DNA of 64,000 nt from Melanopsichium pennsylvanicum. Lineage: Eukaryota > Basidiomycota > Ustilaginomycetes > Ustilaginales. Positions 36,978 through 46,720 of this stretch are shown one piece after another. The notes beneath the pieces were generated by a model. It ran no database searches and had not been told where the DNA came from. It worked only from the letters and a program-made list of their open reading frames with translations. Location: assembly GCA_900208305.1 (NCBI GenBank), contig OAPG01000001.1:1302001-1366000 (forward strand), in the 5' to 3' direction. The position numbers were made by a program, and so were the translations under genes. Numbering within the stretch: the first letter of the stretch is position 1; each line of letters begins with the position of its first letter.

Positions 36978-39900
36978 CTACCCGAGAATAAGGTTACTCG
37001 CAGCCGCAAGCGCAAGCATGAAGATCTGCAGAAGGTTCGCCATCACAAAGTGCGTGATTGTCTGCCCAATTTCCAGCCAGCTCCCTTCGCTCTTGACTGC
37101 GAACAAAAAGTTCAATGCCAACACATCAGCAGCAAGCCCTGCGCCGAATACCAAGCTGAGCCCGGAGTCCAGCCCGAGTCCTCCCGGAGCTGTCGCACCC
37201 ATGAGCTTCAGCCCTCGGTCAATGCTCTTTGGTACGATGGCTTCTGTTGGAAGGGGCGGTACCGTAGCGAGGAGTGAGAAGACGGCGTTCAGGATGAGGA
37301 ATGGCACGAGAATCTTCAGAAGAAGCAGGGTTGCCATCAGGAAGGGATTGAAGACAGGAACAAGACGGTAGACTGGAGAGAGGTAGAAGGAAGAAATGGA
37401 GGCGACGTTGCCTGTGCCAAAGAAACCAATGTGCAAGAGGAACAGATAAAACAGGCTGATTCTAAGCTCTGGGAGCTGGAGAAGCCTCTTGACCTTGCCC
37501 GATTTTTCGTCTCGACCGCCTGACCGCAATTCGTGCAGAGAGCCTTCGAGCTTCGCCCATACCAACAGTGTGACTGTGTAGCATCCAAAGAAGAGCACCT
37601 CGTCCCGTAGTGAGAGCAACACAAAGACCGGTGCAAAGGCAAATATCACAATGGCCAGTCGTTGACTGCTTGACTGTCGTACAACAGTCCGTTCATCGCC
37701 ATCTGCGCCCGACCTGACGGAGATCCCACGGCAGAAGCCGTACGCGAAAGGGAATGTAAGGCACATTGCGAGGCAGCCCCAAGCAAGAAGTTGAGTTGCT
37801 AAGGGTAGCCCTTGTTTGAGGCGTAAGGACCAGGCCGAGATGGCGGTGGTGATGGCAGTGATAACGAGCACAATTAGCTGCACTCGAAGAGTCCGCAAGG
37901 TGTGGTTGAGATGGACTTCATGCGCATTCCGAACATGCTCTAGCCGAGCAGCATCATTCGAATCTCCTTCTTTGGGATGCTTGACCGGCTGATTGGCAAC
38001 AGTGGACGAGGGGAAGAACCACAGAGGACGCGAAAGGATTGCACATCCAGCAGCAAGAAAGGCGACCGCGCTGAGCATGAGCAGTACGATGCTCTCCTCT
38101 TTGTTCACATCACCGATCGTAAACAAGCCCGTAAAGAGACAACACAAGCCCCAGATCAGCACAAGACCTTCGTTCTCTGATTTGAAGTCCGAGCTCAGCC
38201 CAAATGCTGGCCATCCGAAACCAAGCGCGATGAACCCCACAAACCACGCTGCTCGATGCATATAGCCCAGCGCTATTATTTCTAGCATCACCAAACCGGC
38301 AATAATGCCGAATACTGTCTGTACCACCGAGACGCCATCCCTGGCCCTTGAAACATGCCGATAAGCAGCAGCAAAGAGAGGGAGGTCATCGGCAATCCGT
38401 CCCCAGAATAGAACCGCGAGCGCTGCATACAGATAATACGAAATAGGCATCTCTTGCGCAGCAAACAGCGCGAAGACTGCGCCTGAGACGGGGGCCATGG
38501 CGATCTTGAGTAGATTCGGGCGGGAAATCCCTGGAGCCGATGTCAGTGATGCAACCACATCTTGAGGCAGCGTGTGATTGTGGAGAAGAAATGAGAAAGA
38601 GTACACCATTGATCCTACGTAGCCAATGGTCACGATTGAGCACAGTAACAACCAGTCGTATGTCTGAAGGTAGCGCGCTCCTTCGATGGCGTCGTCTATC
38701 AGTCTATTGCTCAAAATGACGGCTTCCTCGAAATTACCTTCTTCGATACTGACAAGTATCTTTTCCACCTTTTTCTCGCCCGGCCACTCTTGATCACCTT
38801 CCGGCGATAGTGAAGCAAACGGCTTGAACCTCACCATTCTTCTGGCGCGATCGGCATGCTTGACTCTGTAGGTCTCGAGCACTTGCTGCGCATTGGCGAG
38901 AAGTGCTCGAGCTTTGTGCTCTTCAGCCAAGTCAACAACGTCGAGCCGCAAACGGCCTTCCGAATTGGCCGGTATCGGCACGCCCAAAAGCGTAGCCATT
39001 AGTGGCGTGATATCAGCCTGATCCAGATCCACTCGGGCTACATCGTCAAGATGCCAATCCGCAAAGTAAGAGTCTTCTCTCTGCTCGGCCTTCGAGAGCA
39101 GTCTCTCCTCCGAGGTGGCGGATCGAGGACCACGAACACCAGCGCCCCAAGCAACGAGAGGTGTGCGCGTGTTGTGCGGGTCACCATCGCCGTGATTGCC
39201 TTTGAGGCTCATCCCGTGGTCGGCAGTAAAGACATAGGCAGTGCGGCCGTCATGTTCGAAGAAACTATCCATGACCTTCTCAACTTCGCGTGCGATGGCA
39301 TCGACAACGATGGTGTTGCCGACGTATTCTGGAGACATGGGGCGATAGGTATGGCCAGTCGTATCGAGTCCAAGGAGGTGAAGGAAGAAGACTGTACCCG
39401 GCTTTCGCACCTTCGCACTTAGTTTTGCATCGCTCCGGGCTCGAGAAAGAAGCTCTTTGAAGCGATCGAGGACCCAAAGATCGAGGTGCGAGGCATCTTT
39501 GGTGAAGTCTTCGTCTTGTTCGTTGTAGGTCCACATGTCAACTCGGTCAGCTGCTGCGCCGACGGCGAACATGGGGACAATGTCAGGAGAGCCGAAAGCG
39601 AAAGAGTGACTGGACTGATTGAGTATCGAGTCGAAGGCGATAGGATTCAGCTTCCACCCTTTGGTTACGGCACTGACATCCTCGTACATGCCAGCAATCA
39701 TGGCAACGTGGCCGGGCCGACTTTCGGTGGGGACGCGGGTGTGGCTGAGACCCCAGACACCACGATTGCGGGAGACGCTGCGCAGAAATGGTGCTGCAAA
39801 TGCTGTTGCTGGTACATTTCCAGGCAAATGAATGGTGCTGTCCAAAGATTTATCCAATTCCAAGGCGAGAGGATATGGATAGGGCTGGCGACGCGGGTTT

Positions 39901-40316
39901 TTGGCGAAGGAGGCCCATGAGCCCATGGTCCCATCTTGACCATAGCTGCTAGCACGTGCTATTGACCATGCTGGAAATAGCTCAGAGGAGTGTTTCTTGA
40001 AGAGTGTATCGGCGCGAAGACCGTCGCCGACGATGAGCACGAGTCGCTTTGATGGCGCCTCAAAGTTGCTCGAGCTATTACTTAGCTTGATGGTGTCCTT
40101 GACGCTGAAACGTGGTTGAGGATGAACGACCGGCGACGTGAAGTAGATATCGAATATACATCCGATATAAAGGATATGGAAAAGAAGACTGAGGACCAGG
40201 AAGCGTGCAGAAGAGATCTTGCCTAGCCTTTTGACCCTGAGTGGACCAGCCGAAATGATGCCATCGATAGCTGTGCTTCTGGTGGAATAAGCATGCTTGC
40301 TGTCCGCTTTGCTCAT
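36978..40316 (-). CDS. MCD4: GPI ethanolamine phosphate transferase 1 (Mcd4/PIG-N)
   Basis: 1112 residues, ATG at 40316. A single membrane anchor at about 38-60 is followed by a lumenal alkaline-phosphatase-like domain (about 85-430) with metal-site motifs LVLIVGDGLRADTLF, SRPGHVAMIAGMYED and FTADHGMSLKGNHGDGDPHN. Also typical are GVWGLSHTRVPTE and GLDTTGHTYRP. From about 560 the PIG-N C-terminal region has many hydrophobic helices, including the last one near the C-terminus. The enzyme adds ethanolamine phosphate to the first mannose of the GPI precursor in the ER. Length and layout match the family (yeast Mcd4 is 919 residues; fungal orthologues are often longer). Confidence 0.95.
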   Translation of the reverse strand: MSKADSKHAYSTRSTAIDGIISAGPLRVKRLGKISSARFLVLSLLFHILYIGCIFDIYFTSPVVHPQPRFSVKDTIKLSNSSSNFEAPSKRLVLIVGDGLRADTLFKKHSSELFPAWSIARASSYGQDGTMGSWASFAKNPRRQPYPYPLALELDKSLDSTIHLPGNVPATAFAAPFLRSVSRNRGVWGLSHTRVPTESRPGHVAMIAGMYEDVSAVTKGWKLNPIAFDSILNQSSHSFAFGSPDIVPMFAVGAAADRVDMWTYNEQDEDFTKDASHLDLWVLDRFKELLSRARSDAKLSAKVRKPGTVFFLHLLGLDTTGHTYRPMSPEYVGNTIVVDAIAREVEKVMDSFFEHDGRTAYVFTADHGMSLKGNHGDGDPHNTRTPLVAWGAGVRGPRSATSEERLLSKAEQREDSYFADWHLDDVARVDLDQADITPLMATLLGVPIPANSEGRLRLDVVDLAEEHKARALLANAQQVLETYRVKHADRARRMVRFKPFASLSPEGDQEWPGEKKVEKILVSIEEGNFEEAVILSNRLIDDAIEGARYLQTYDWLLLCSIVTIGYVGSMVYSFSFLLHNHTLPQDVVASLTSAPGISRPNLLKIAMAPVSGAVFALFAAQEMPISYYLYAALAVLFWGRIADDLPLFAAAYRHVSRARDGVSVVQTVFGIIAGLVMLEIIALGYMHRAAWFVGFIALGFGWPAFGLSSDFKSENEGLVLIWGLCCLFTGLFTIGDVNKEESIVLLMLSAVAFLAAGCAILSRPLWFFPSSTVANQPVKHPKEGDSNDAARLEHVRNAHEVHLNHTLRTLRVQLIVLVITAITTAISAWSLRLKQGLPLATQLLAWGCLAMCLTFPFAYGFCRGISVRSGADGDERTVVRQSSSQRLAIVIFAFAPVFVLLSLRDEVLFFGCYTVTLLVWAKLEGSLHELRSGGRDEKSGKVKRLLQLPELRISLFYLFLLHIGFFGTGNVASISSFYLSPVYRLVPVFNPFLMATLLLLKILVPFLILNAVFSLLATVPPLPTEAIVPKSIDRGLKLMGATAPGGLGLDSGLSLVFGAGLAADVLALNFLFAVKSEGSWLEIGQTITHFVMANLLQIFMLALAAASNLILG

Positions 40317-40851
40317 GTTCGCAGCGATCCGCCTTGTTGGACGCGAGGTCCAAAACAGCTGTCGGATGAGTGATCTGCTATCTGATCAAAGCCTTGTAGG
40401 TGATGACAGGAGTTAAAGTCAAGCGCAAAGGGTAGCATTAAGCAGCGAGAAGAATTCGGTCTGCCTGCATGGACCGTGCTGAGTAGAAAGTCGGCACGTT
40501 TTTTTTGGGGGGGTTTTTTTTTCGGGGAATTTGCCGAAAGCTGCACAGCGCAGAGGACCCTGAAGACTGACACCCGATCCAGCCTTCGCTCGTCATTCTA
40601 CTGTATCACAGAGTACCAAAAACAACGGCATTCATTCGAGCGCCTGCACTTCCCAAAGTCGCTCCCAAGCTTGCACATTCTCACTATTGACACGCTGCAG
40701 TGGCAAAACAGAGGTTCTCCTTCCTTGCGCCATTCACGAGTATCGAAGCGAACGGAAGCTGGTGAGACACTTCTATAATACAGCTAAATACAAGAGAGTG
40801 CAAAGGGAAAATAATGGCATGGACGAGATCGAAGCTGAGCTGCACTGCAGC
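40317..40851. other. Intergenic region between MCD4 and the phosphate carrier gene
   Basis: 535 bases; holds the MCD4 promoter. An unusual homopolymer block (T-run, seven G, T-run) lies near 40499-40523. No gene recognised. Confidence 0.5.
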
Positions 40852-41940
40852 TCACTGACCCTTTTCGCTATCAGATGGGATACTGATACCTTGAGGCTTT
40901 CCAATCAAGTCGCCAATTTGTTCGAAAAGGCAAAATTGCCCTGAAACCAGGAAGGCAGTCATAAGCATCCTGGTACCCAGACCGGCCCAGATGCCGATGG
41001 GACCAGTCTCACGAGCCAAGCGGATGAGCTTGGTCATAGCACTACCCTTTCCTCCTCCACCCTTGTTGATCTTGCTCAACAGGGTATCGGCAGGGTGCGA
41101 AAGAACGGCAGCGGCAACACCGGCAACCATACCGCATCCAAGTTGAATGGTGACCTCTCCAGCCTTGCCGTACTTGGCTCGCTCCTCCTTGGAGATGTTG
41201 GCGTCAACAACGGTGTGGGCCCATTCGTTGGTGACGAATTGTCCGATAGCGTAGGGAACCTGCTTGCAAAGGATGGGAGCGTACCCCGCATAGAAGCCTG
41301 CGATTCCCTCCTCGGAACCCATGCGAGTGATGGCCGAGACGAGACCTTTGGCATAACCACGTTCCGACACGAGGCGGATACGTGCTGCCTCGAGAGGAGT
41401 AAGGAGAGTGGTGGCAATGACCTCGGCCGCCGAGGCACCACCGAGGTAAATCACTTGGCGGTTTTGGGATGCGGCCTCTTGGCTACCAGCAAGGTCAACG
41501 CCCTTCTTCTTGAAATATTCGTACCCAGCAAACTTGGCACCACCCTGTATGAGGTAACCAACCGCGGTGGGGCCGAAACCGGTTAGGAGACCAGTAGGAC
41601 CTTCGGAAGCGATGATCTTTCGTCCCATGGAGAGCATAGTCTCTTTAGTACCTTTGGGCTCGAGCTGAATTCTGGTCTTGACGACATCGATGGGGGTCAT
41701 GGCACCGTGAGTGAGAGTAGCACAGAGCGCACCGGAGGCGAAGAAGCGGGCATAATCTCCGAGGCCGAAAGCAGGAGTCAAAGCACCGGGAGCCATCTTG
41801 TAGCCAGATGCAGAAGGCGAAGAGGATGGAGCTGAAGAAGCAGAGGAACCCTCCGTCATTCCGAGTCTGCTAAGAGCCTCGTCTTTCGAGATGGGCGGCA
41901 AAGGCGAGTCGCGCGACCCTGCGGTTGTTGTCGTGGCCAT
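40852..41940 (-). CDS. MIR1: Mitochondrial phosphate carrier (Mir1/Pic2 family)
   Basis: 362 residues from the first ATG (41940). The frame is open another 20 codons upstream but has no ATG. Three mitochondrial-carrier repeats: PIDVVKTRIQLEPKG (the Px(D/E)xx(K/R) signature) in repeat 1, TPLEAARIRLVSERGYAKG in repeat 2 and HPADTLLSKINKGGGG in repeat 3. YARFFASGALCATLTHGAMTP at the first helix is typical of phosphate carriers. The protein imports inorganic phosphate with protons into the mitochondrial matrix for ATP synthesis. A Ser/Ala-rich N-terminal extension of about 60 residues precedes the first repeat. MIR1 versus PIC2 cannot be separated with certainty here; the sequence resembles MIR1 and mammalian SLC25A3. 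Confidence 0.93.
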   Translation of the reverse strand: MATTTTAGSRDSPLPPISKDEALSRLGMTEGSSASSAPSSSPSASGYKMAPGALTPAFGLGDYARFFASGALCATLTHGAMTPIDVVKTRIQLEPKGTKETMLSMGRKIIASEGPTGLLTGFGPTAVGYLIQGGAKFAGYEYFKKKGVDLAGSQEAASQNRQVIYLGGASAAEVIATTLLTPLEAARIRLVSERGYAKGLVSAITRMGSEEGIAGFYAGYAPILCKQVPYAIGQFVTNEWAHTVVDANISKEERAKYGKAGEVTIQLGCGMVAGVAAAVLSHPADTLLSKINKGGGGKGSAMTKLIRLARETGPIGIWAGLGTRMLMTAFLVSGQFCLFEQIGDLIGKPQGISIPSDSEKGQ

Positions 41941-43290
41941 CTTGGCAAAAGCGCGTGTCCACTCTCCAAGGTTTACGGAAGGAGGAAAATTTCGCAGCAA
42001 GGACTCCAGAGGAGGGGAGGGTCCGTTGATGTCGCTGGTCTGAGAACGCGAGATGGTGGAGATGAGTAGGAAAGCGGAAGTGAAGCTCTTTTAAGTGAAA
42101 CGTTGGGATGACCTTGATATGGGCAAGATACTGTATGTGTGCAAATGGAATTCTTGAGGTTCGGTTAAGTCGTTTCTAAGAGATTCCGCAACAGTCAACC
42201 CCTGCCGTGCAGAAGGACCAGCCAGACGGTCGACTGTCAATTCTGGAAATTTCATTCTGACGTATTGCACAGTCCCTTACAGGACAATATAGCACAAAAC
42301 GGAACAGAACAGAACGGTTCTCTGTATCTCGCCTCTGAGTCCTGGCTATCTCTGATCAGCAAGGACACCGCGAACTCGGAACTGTCTTTCCGACGACAAA
42401 GTCACTCTGATTCCGTTGACACAGTCACGCTGAGAAGTTTCGAAACTATTACTACGAGTATAGCAGGTATATGTCGGCACTGAAAATCAAGATGGCAATC
42501 ATGCACGAGCTCATTCGCACGGAGAAACAAGACTTCCTTCGGTTGTGCAACGCAATCCACCACGGAAGATGGTACAGTAACTTAAGCAGTAAGTTTACAT
42601 AGCAAGCCGGTAAGTGGAAGAACTGCATTGCAAATGCCAGCTGCAATGATGACCGCTGACAGTCTTTTTGAAATCTAGCTGAGAAGGCAACATCAAGATG
42701 AGCTCGACACGAGAAAGAATAGCACGGGCAAACTCAAAGTTGGCTGCACTTTCACGATTCTGATACGAGGAATGACGTTATGACGCAGATTATCGTGCTG
42801 CCGCATTTACCGCGGAAATGAATTCTTGCACCGCGAGACCCATCAACAGGTCAAACTCCCTGTGCGAAGCCCTCCCTGGACCATTCACGAATTGACGCCG
42901 AGCGAAGATGGCCTTGCCGCGATAACATCGTGACAAGCTGAAAAGCCGATCTGACTGCCATCGGGGCCGGGCTCGGTGCAAGTCTAGCGATTCCTCGTCT
43001 CCAAATTTGGCGAGACTAGGAACAGGTCAAAACGCGAGACGCGATTAAGCGTTTCGGTTCTCTCCAATCTTGGTCTCGAGCAGGGTCATCCAAAATATCA
43101 GAAACATCCGAGATGATAGAGCGGAGAGCGTGCATGTGATTCAGATCTTCGCGTTCTTTCGCAAATAGTGCTGAGTGATTCTCTGCAAGCTTGCAACCAT
43201 GTTCTTCTCTGTAATTGACCTTTCCACGCCCCTTGACAGCAGTCGTTTCACCTGTTCAGCATATATCCTGACGGCTACTATCGACCAAGC
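41941..43290. other. Long divergent promoter region, phosphate carrier and Zn2Cys6 factor
   Basis: 1350 bases between two divergent genes. A frame of 63 codons at 42790-42981 (-) shows no domain. I see no RNA gene or repeat. The length is suitable for a regulated transcription-factor gene promoter. Confidence 0.5.
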
Positions 43291-46200
43291 ATGGCGCAAA
43301 AGACAGAGGCCGTCAGAGCGGCCAGCTCGCCTTCCGTTCCACGAACACGAAAGCCGGGCGAAGTGCGATCACGAAACGGATGTATGACCTGCAAGCAACG
43401 CCGCAAAAAGTGCGACGAAGACTTTTACATCCGTCACAATGGCGCCATGTCGTGCAATCGATGTGCCGATCGTGGGATTCACTGCGAGATGAGCTCTGTA
43501 GTCACACCTCAACGAGCATCGCAGCAGCAGCAACGACCTTCGCCTTATCCGACTCCGAATGCGAGTCCATCGAGCTCAGCCAAGCTAGCATCACGCTCTG
43601 TGCGTGGTCTGAGTGCCACTCCTGCTGCACACCATGCTGACCTGCCCTCTGCTGCAACATCGACCGGTCCGAATGCCTCTTCGGGTAATCCGACTGGCTC
43701 TCTGGACATGGGCACAACTGGACACACGCCTGCGCTTGATCCGAATCAGTTGTGGACCGCCTCGGCCCACTTTCCAATGCAGCAATTTTCACAGCAACAA
43801 AAGCTCCAGAACGTCGCCACTTTCCCCGGTCTACAGAATCCTGCCGTCATGAATCAACTGGCATGGATGAGTCAAAATGCTGCCGCTCTTAACCGGTCTG
43901 CGGTTCGTTACAATCGTCCAAACATTTGGCCAATGGGATCTTCGAACGGCATCATCGACTCAGTCAATACCAATGGCATTCAAATTCCTGCCGGCACCGC
44001 GCCAGCACAGAATAATGCGGTCGACATGAACACACTCTTCAATTTAATGAACAGCAACCCTGTTGCTCCTCTAGCTGCGCCCAATACGACTCAATGGAAC
44101 CAGGGATATACCAGTAGTATGGACAACATCATGCTCGATGACTTTGTGAGCGAGCTCATGAGCCTCACGGGTCCCCTCGTTGGTGGGGAAAGCGCTTCGT
44201 CAGCACCTCCCACAACTTCGGACAACACCCCTTCGACCGGAGCACAACAGTCCTCACCACTCGAGAAGCGTCCTGCATCTCGATTAGCTCATGACTCATC
44301 GCACGCATCAACATCTACATCTACATCCAGCTCGCAAAGAAGTAACCCGGCGGAGACTTCGGCCAGCTCACAGTCCCGACAGGCTAACTTCACTGAAAAC
44401 TCGTTCCCGTCCTCTTCAGCACCAAAACCTAGCAATGGTAAAGCGGCTAATCGCGGTCGCACTTCCAACCGATACCGCAGGCTGCTTGATTCGGACGCCA
44501 TCGAGTCGCTTCTCAGCAAGTATAGTCCCATTTATGAACGCTTTTGGCATGCTACACTCATGCTTCTCTCCAACAAGAAGCGACAGACCGCAGTCGATTA
44601 TCTCATGTCTATCGTCCGCTCCAACAAGGCCTGTCGAGCATCTGTTGTCGTGGTATGTCTCGCATACCATGAACTTGTCCAACGTGTCCGCAAAGGTGCT
44701 CAAAAGGACAACATCAAGCAGACGCAACCGCCACCGCAGAATTGGACCTCGGTAGCAACCAAGGCTGTTCATGACAGCAAATCTACTGCCAAAATACCCG
44801 AAGATGGCATGTCTCATACCGTCCTCAACATGTTCCCGCGTGACGGTGAAGATGATGAACGTCACTTTAGCCGATCAGCAGCAGCAGAAGATGCGAACTC
44901 TGAGGTCATGCGCCATGCATCGCGCTCTGACAACGAAGATGAGGAGATCGAGTCCGAAGAAGAGATCAGCAAGATTCGAGGTCGCACCGGTGACAGATCG
45001 TTTTCGTCCACATCCATCAAGCTCAATTCGGATCGATACGGGTCGACCAGCTTCTCGCGTCGCACCGAGTCGACTAGCAAATCGCCGCTGCTACCCAGTC
45101 GCAATCTGACCGGCAAGCTCTCGACAGTCGAAGACAACATCCAACAGATGGACGATCCATCTCGAGATGCATTCAAGGGTCAAAAGGTAGAAGAGTACAC
45201 TGTAGAGTTGTGGTTCAACATTGCTCAAGCTGAATTGCAGCGTAGTAGGGAGGAGTTGACATTGGATCAGGAATTGTGTGCCATCATCAATTTGAGATGG
45301 GCGTGTCTTTGCTTTGCGGGTGCCGAGAGGGCAAGACAATTGACGGAGGAGCTCGGCAAGGTGATGCAGCGCGAAGGGATTGATATGGATCATGCGAGTG
45401 AGGAAGAGAAGAAAGGTTCATTTGTGAGCGTTATGCTCCTCACCGCAGTCTATACCGATGTGCTAGATACGGTTTCGGATCGAGGTAAACGTACCCACGT
45501 CAGTCTTCGCGACGGGAACCAATGTCCAACCAACGAATTGTCCAAACTGCGATGTGTCAGCAGTAGTGTGCTAAACGGTGAAGCTACTTCAATGAACAAA
45601 GACGAGCCTTTCTTTGGACGAATCTCGCTCATCAGTTTGGAAATGTTGACTTGTTTCAAACTCATCTCTGACCTTGCAGCGGATATTTGGGGACCCATTC
45701 GTGGCAATGTTTCGAATCCAAGTAGACCTTCGGAAGAACAAGTGATCGAACGATCGAGAGAGATTGAACGCAAAGTCATGTGTCTTCCACCTTGGTCGGA
45801 TCCAAACACGTCTTCATCGTTACGCGTCAGGGCGTTTACGTTGCAAGAGATTTGGCGTCAAACTGCACGTCTTTACCTGTTGCAGGCAGTTCATCGACGT
45901 GGACCTTTACATTCGGAATTGCAGAATATTTTGCATGAGATCATCAGATTGGCAAAGATGATGAAGATCCAAAGTTTTTCGCCAAATGCACCCATTTATA
46001 CTTCAAACAAGAACGACTACAGCAACAGCAACAGTAGTGGAAATGGTCGCGCAGGTCAAATGGCTTTTCGTTCGGCACCTGCGAATTACATTGGTGGTCT
46101 GAGCTCGGGTGCTCCCAACACGGATTTGAGGGATGGCAATCATCCTGATCCATTCATCAATGCGACTATTGGGATCGATGAACTTTCCAATGCGGATCTA

Positions 46201-46530
46201 CCCCCGGCGCAGAACGAGCAAGACAAAGAAGAACAAGAACAAGAGGAGGAGGAAGAAGCCAAATTCGGACCGGCACCTTTTCAAATGTGGTTGGATGTGG
46301 CGAGTTGGGAGATGTGCACCGTGTGGTTCTTGTGCAGCACAGTAGCTTTGACAAGGGAGGACAGGGCGTTTTGCATTCATCATTTGGAGAGTCTGGGACT
46401 GGAGAGAGCGAATCGGGATAACATCCAGGTGATTCGAGACTATTGGGCTAAACAGGACACTACGGGTCATACTTTGGATTGGTTTGATTTCATAAAAAGT
46501 TCGGGAAGGAGCGTTATTTTCGCTTTCTGA
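43291..46530 (+). CDS. Zn(II)2Cys6 fungal transcription factor
   Basis: 1079 residues, ATG at 43291. The DNA-binding binuclear zinc cluster is at residues 31-65 (Cys 31, 34, 41, 55, 58, 65: C-X2-C-X6-C-X13-C-X2-C-X6-C), with the basic KQRRKK loop between Cys 34 and 41. The linker between Cys 41 and 55 is at the long end for the class. Gln/Ser/Asn-rich disordered regions follow (about 70-390). A helical middle/C-terminal region (about 395-1079) includes SLLSKYSPIYERFWHATLML and a LWFNIAQAELQRSREELTLD segment, the usual fungal activator region. An acidic run (EEQEQEEEEE) lies near 980. Target genes are unknown. It is divergent from the phosphate carrier gene across a long spacer. Confidence 0.9.
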   Translation: MAQKTEAVRAASSPSVPRTRKPGEVRSRNGCMTCKQRRKKCDEDFYIRHNGAMSCNRCADRGIHCEMSSVVTPQRASQQQQRPSPYPTPNASPSSSAKLASRSVRGLSATPAAHHADLPSAATSTGPNASSGNPTGSLDMGTTGHTPALDPNQLWTASAHFPMQQFSQQQKLQNVATFPGLQNPAVMNQLAWMSQNAAALNRSAVRYNRPNIWPMGSSNGIIDSVNTNGIQIPAGTAPAQNNAVDMNTLFNLMNSNPVAPLAAPNTTQWNQGYTSSMDNIMLDDFVSELMSLTGPLVGGESASSAPPTTSDNTPSTGAQQSSPLEKRPASRLAHDSSHASTSTSTSSSQRSNPAETSASSQSRQANFTENSFPSSSAPKPSNGKAANRGRTSNRYRRLLDSDAIESLLSKYSPIYERFWHATLMLLSNKKRQTAVDYLMSIVRSNKACRASVVVVCLAYHELVQRVRKGAQKDNIKQTQPPPQNWTSVATKAVHDSKSTAKIPEDGMSHTVLNMFPRDGEDDERHFSRSAAAEDANSEVMRHASRSDNEDEEIESEEEISKIRGRTGDRSFSSTSIKLNSDRYGSTSFSRRTESTSKSPLLPSRNLTGKLSTVEDNIQQMDDPSRDAFKGQKVEEYTVELWFNIAQAELQRSREELTLDQELCAIINLRWACLCFAGAERARQLTEELGKVMQREGIDMDHASEEEKKGSFVSVMLLTAVYTDVLDTVSDRGKRTHVSLRDGNQCPTNELSKLRCVSSSVLNGEATSMNKDEPFFGRISLISLEMLTCFKLISDLAADIWGPIRGNVSNPSRPSEEQVIERSREIERKVMCLPPWSDPNTSSSLRVRAFTLQEIWRQTARLYLLQAVHRRGPLHSELQNILHEIIRLAKMMKIQSFSPNAPIYTSNKNDYSNSNSSGNGRAGQMAFRSAPANYIGGLSSGAPNTDLRDGNHPDPFINATIGIDELSNADLPPAQNEQDKEEQEQEEEEEAKFGPAPFQMWLDVASWEMCTVWFLCSTVALTREDRAFCIHHLESLGLERANRDNIQVIRDYWAKQDTTGHTLDWFDFIKSSGRSVIFAF

Positions 46531-46720
46531 TGCGACCCACACATACACAAATGCACACATGAAACTCAACTCCTGCAATTCTTTTGCGGCAATGGTTCAA
46601 ACTCGGACCTGGATAAATCATTTCGAGCAATGCGATGCTGGGTAATATTGGAACGCGACGCAGATGGGAATCGTGCAATGGTCCACAGTGCTTTTGAAGG
46701 AAGACTTTAAAAACCGCATA

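Noticed and set aside
40499..40530. T/G homopolymer block as a functional element or G-quadruplex
   Set aside because: Only one long G-run, so no quadruplex; may also reflect sequencing uncertainty.
41941..42000. 20-codon upstream extension of the phosphate carrier as a presequence
   Set aside because: The frame begins at a TTG with no ATG; the first ATG is at 41940.
42790..42981. 63-codon frame in the 1.35 kb spacer as a small gene
   Set aside because: No recognisable features and overlaps other random frames.
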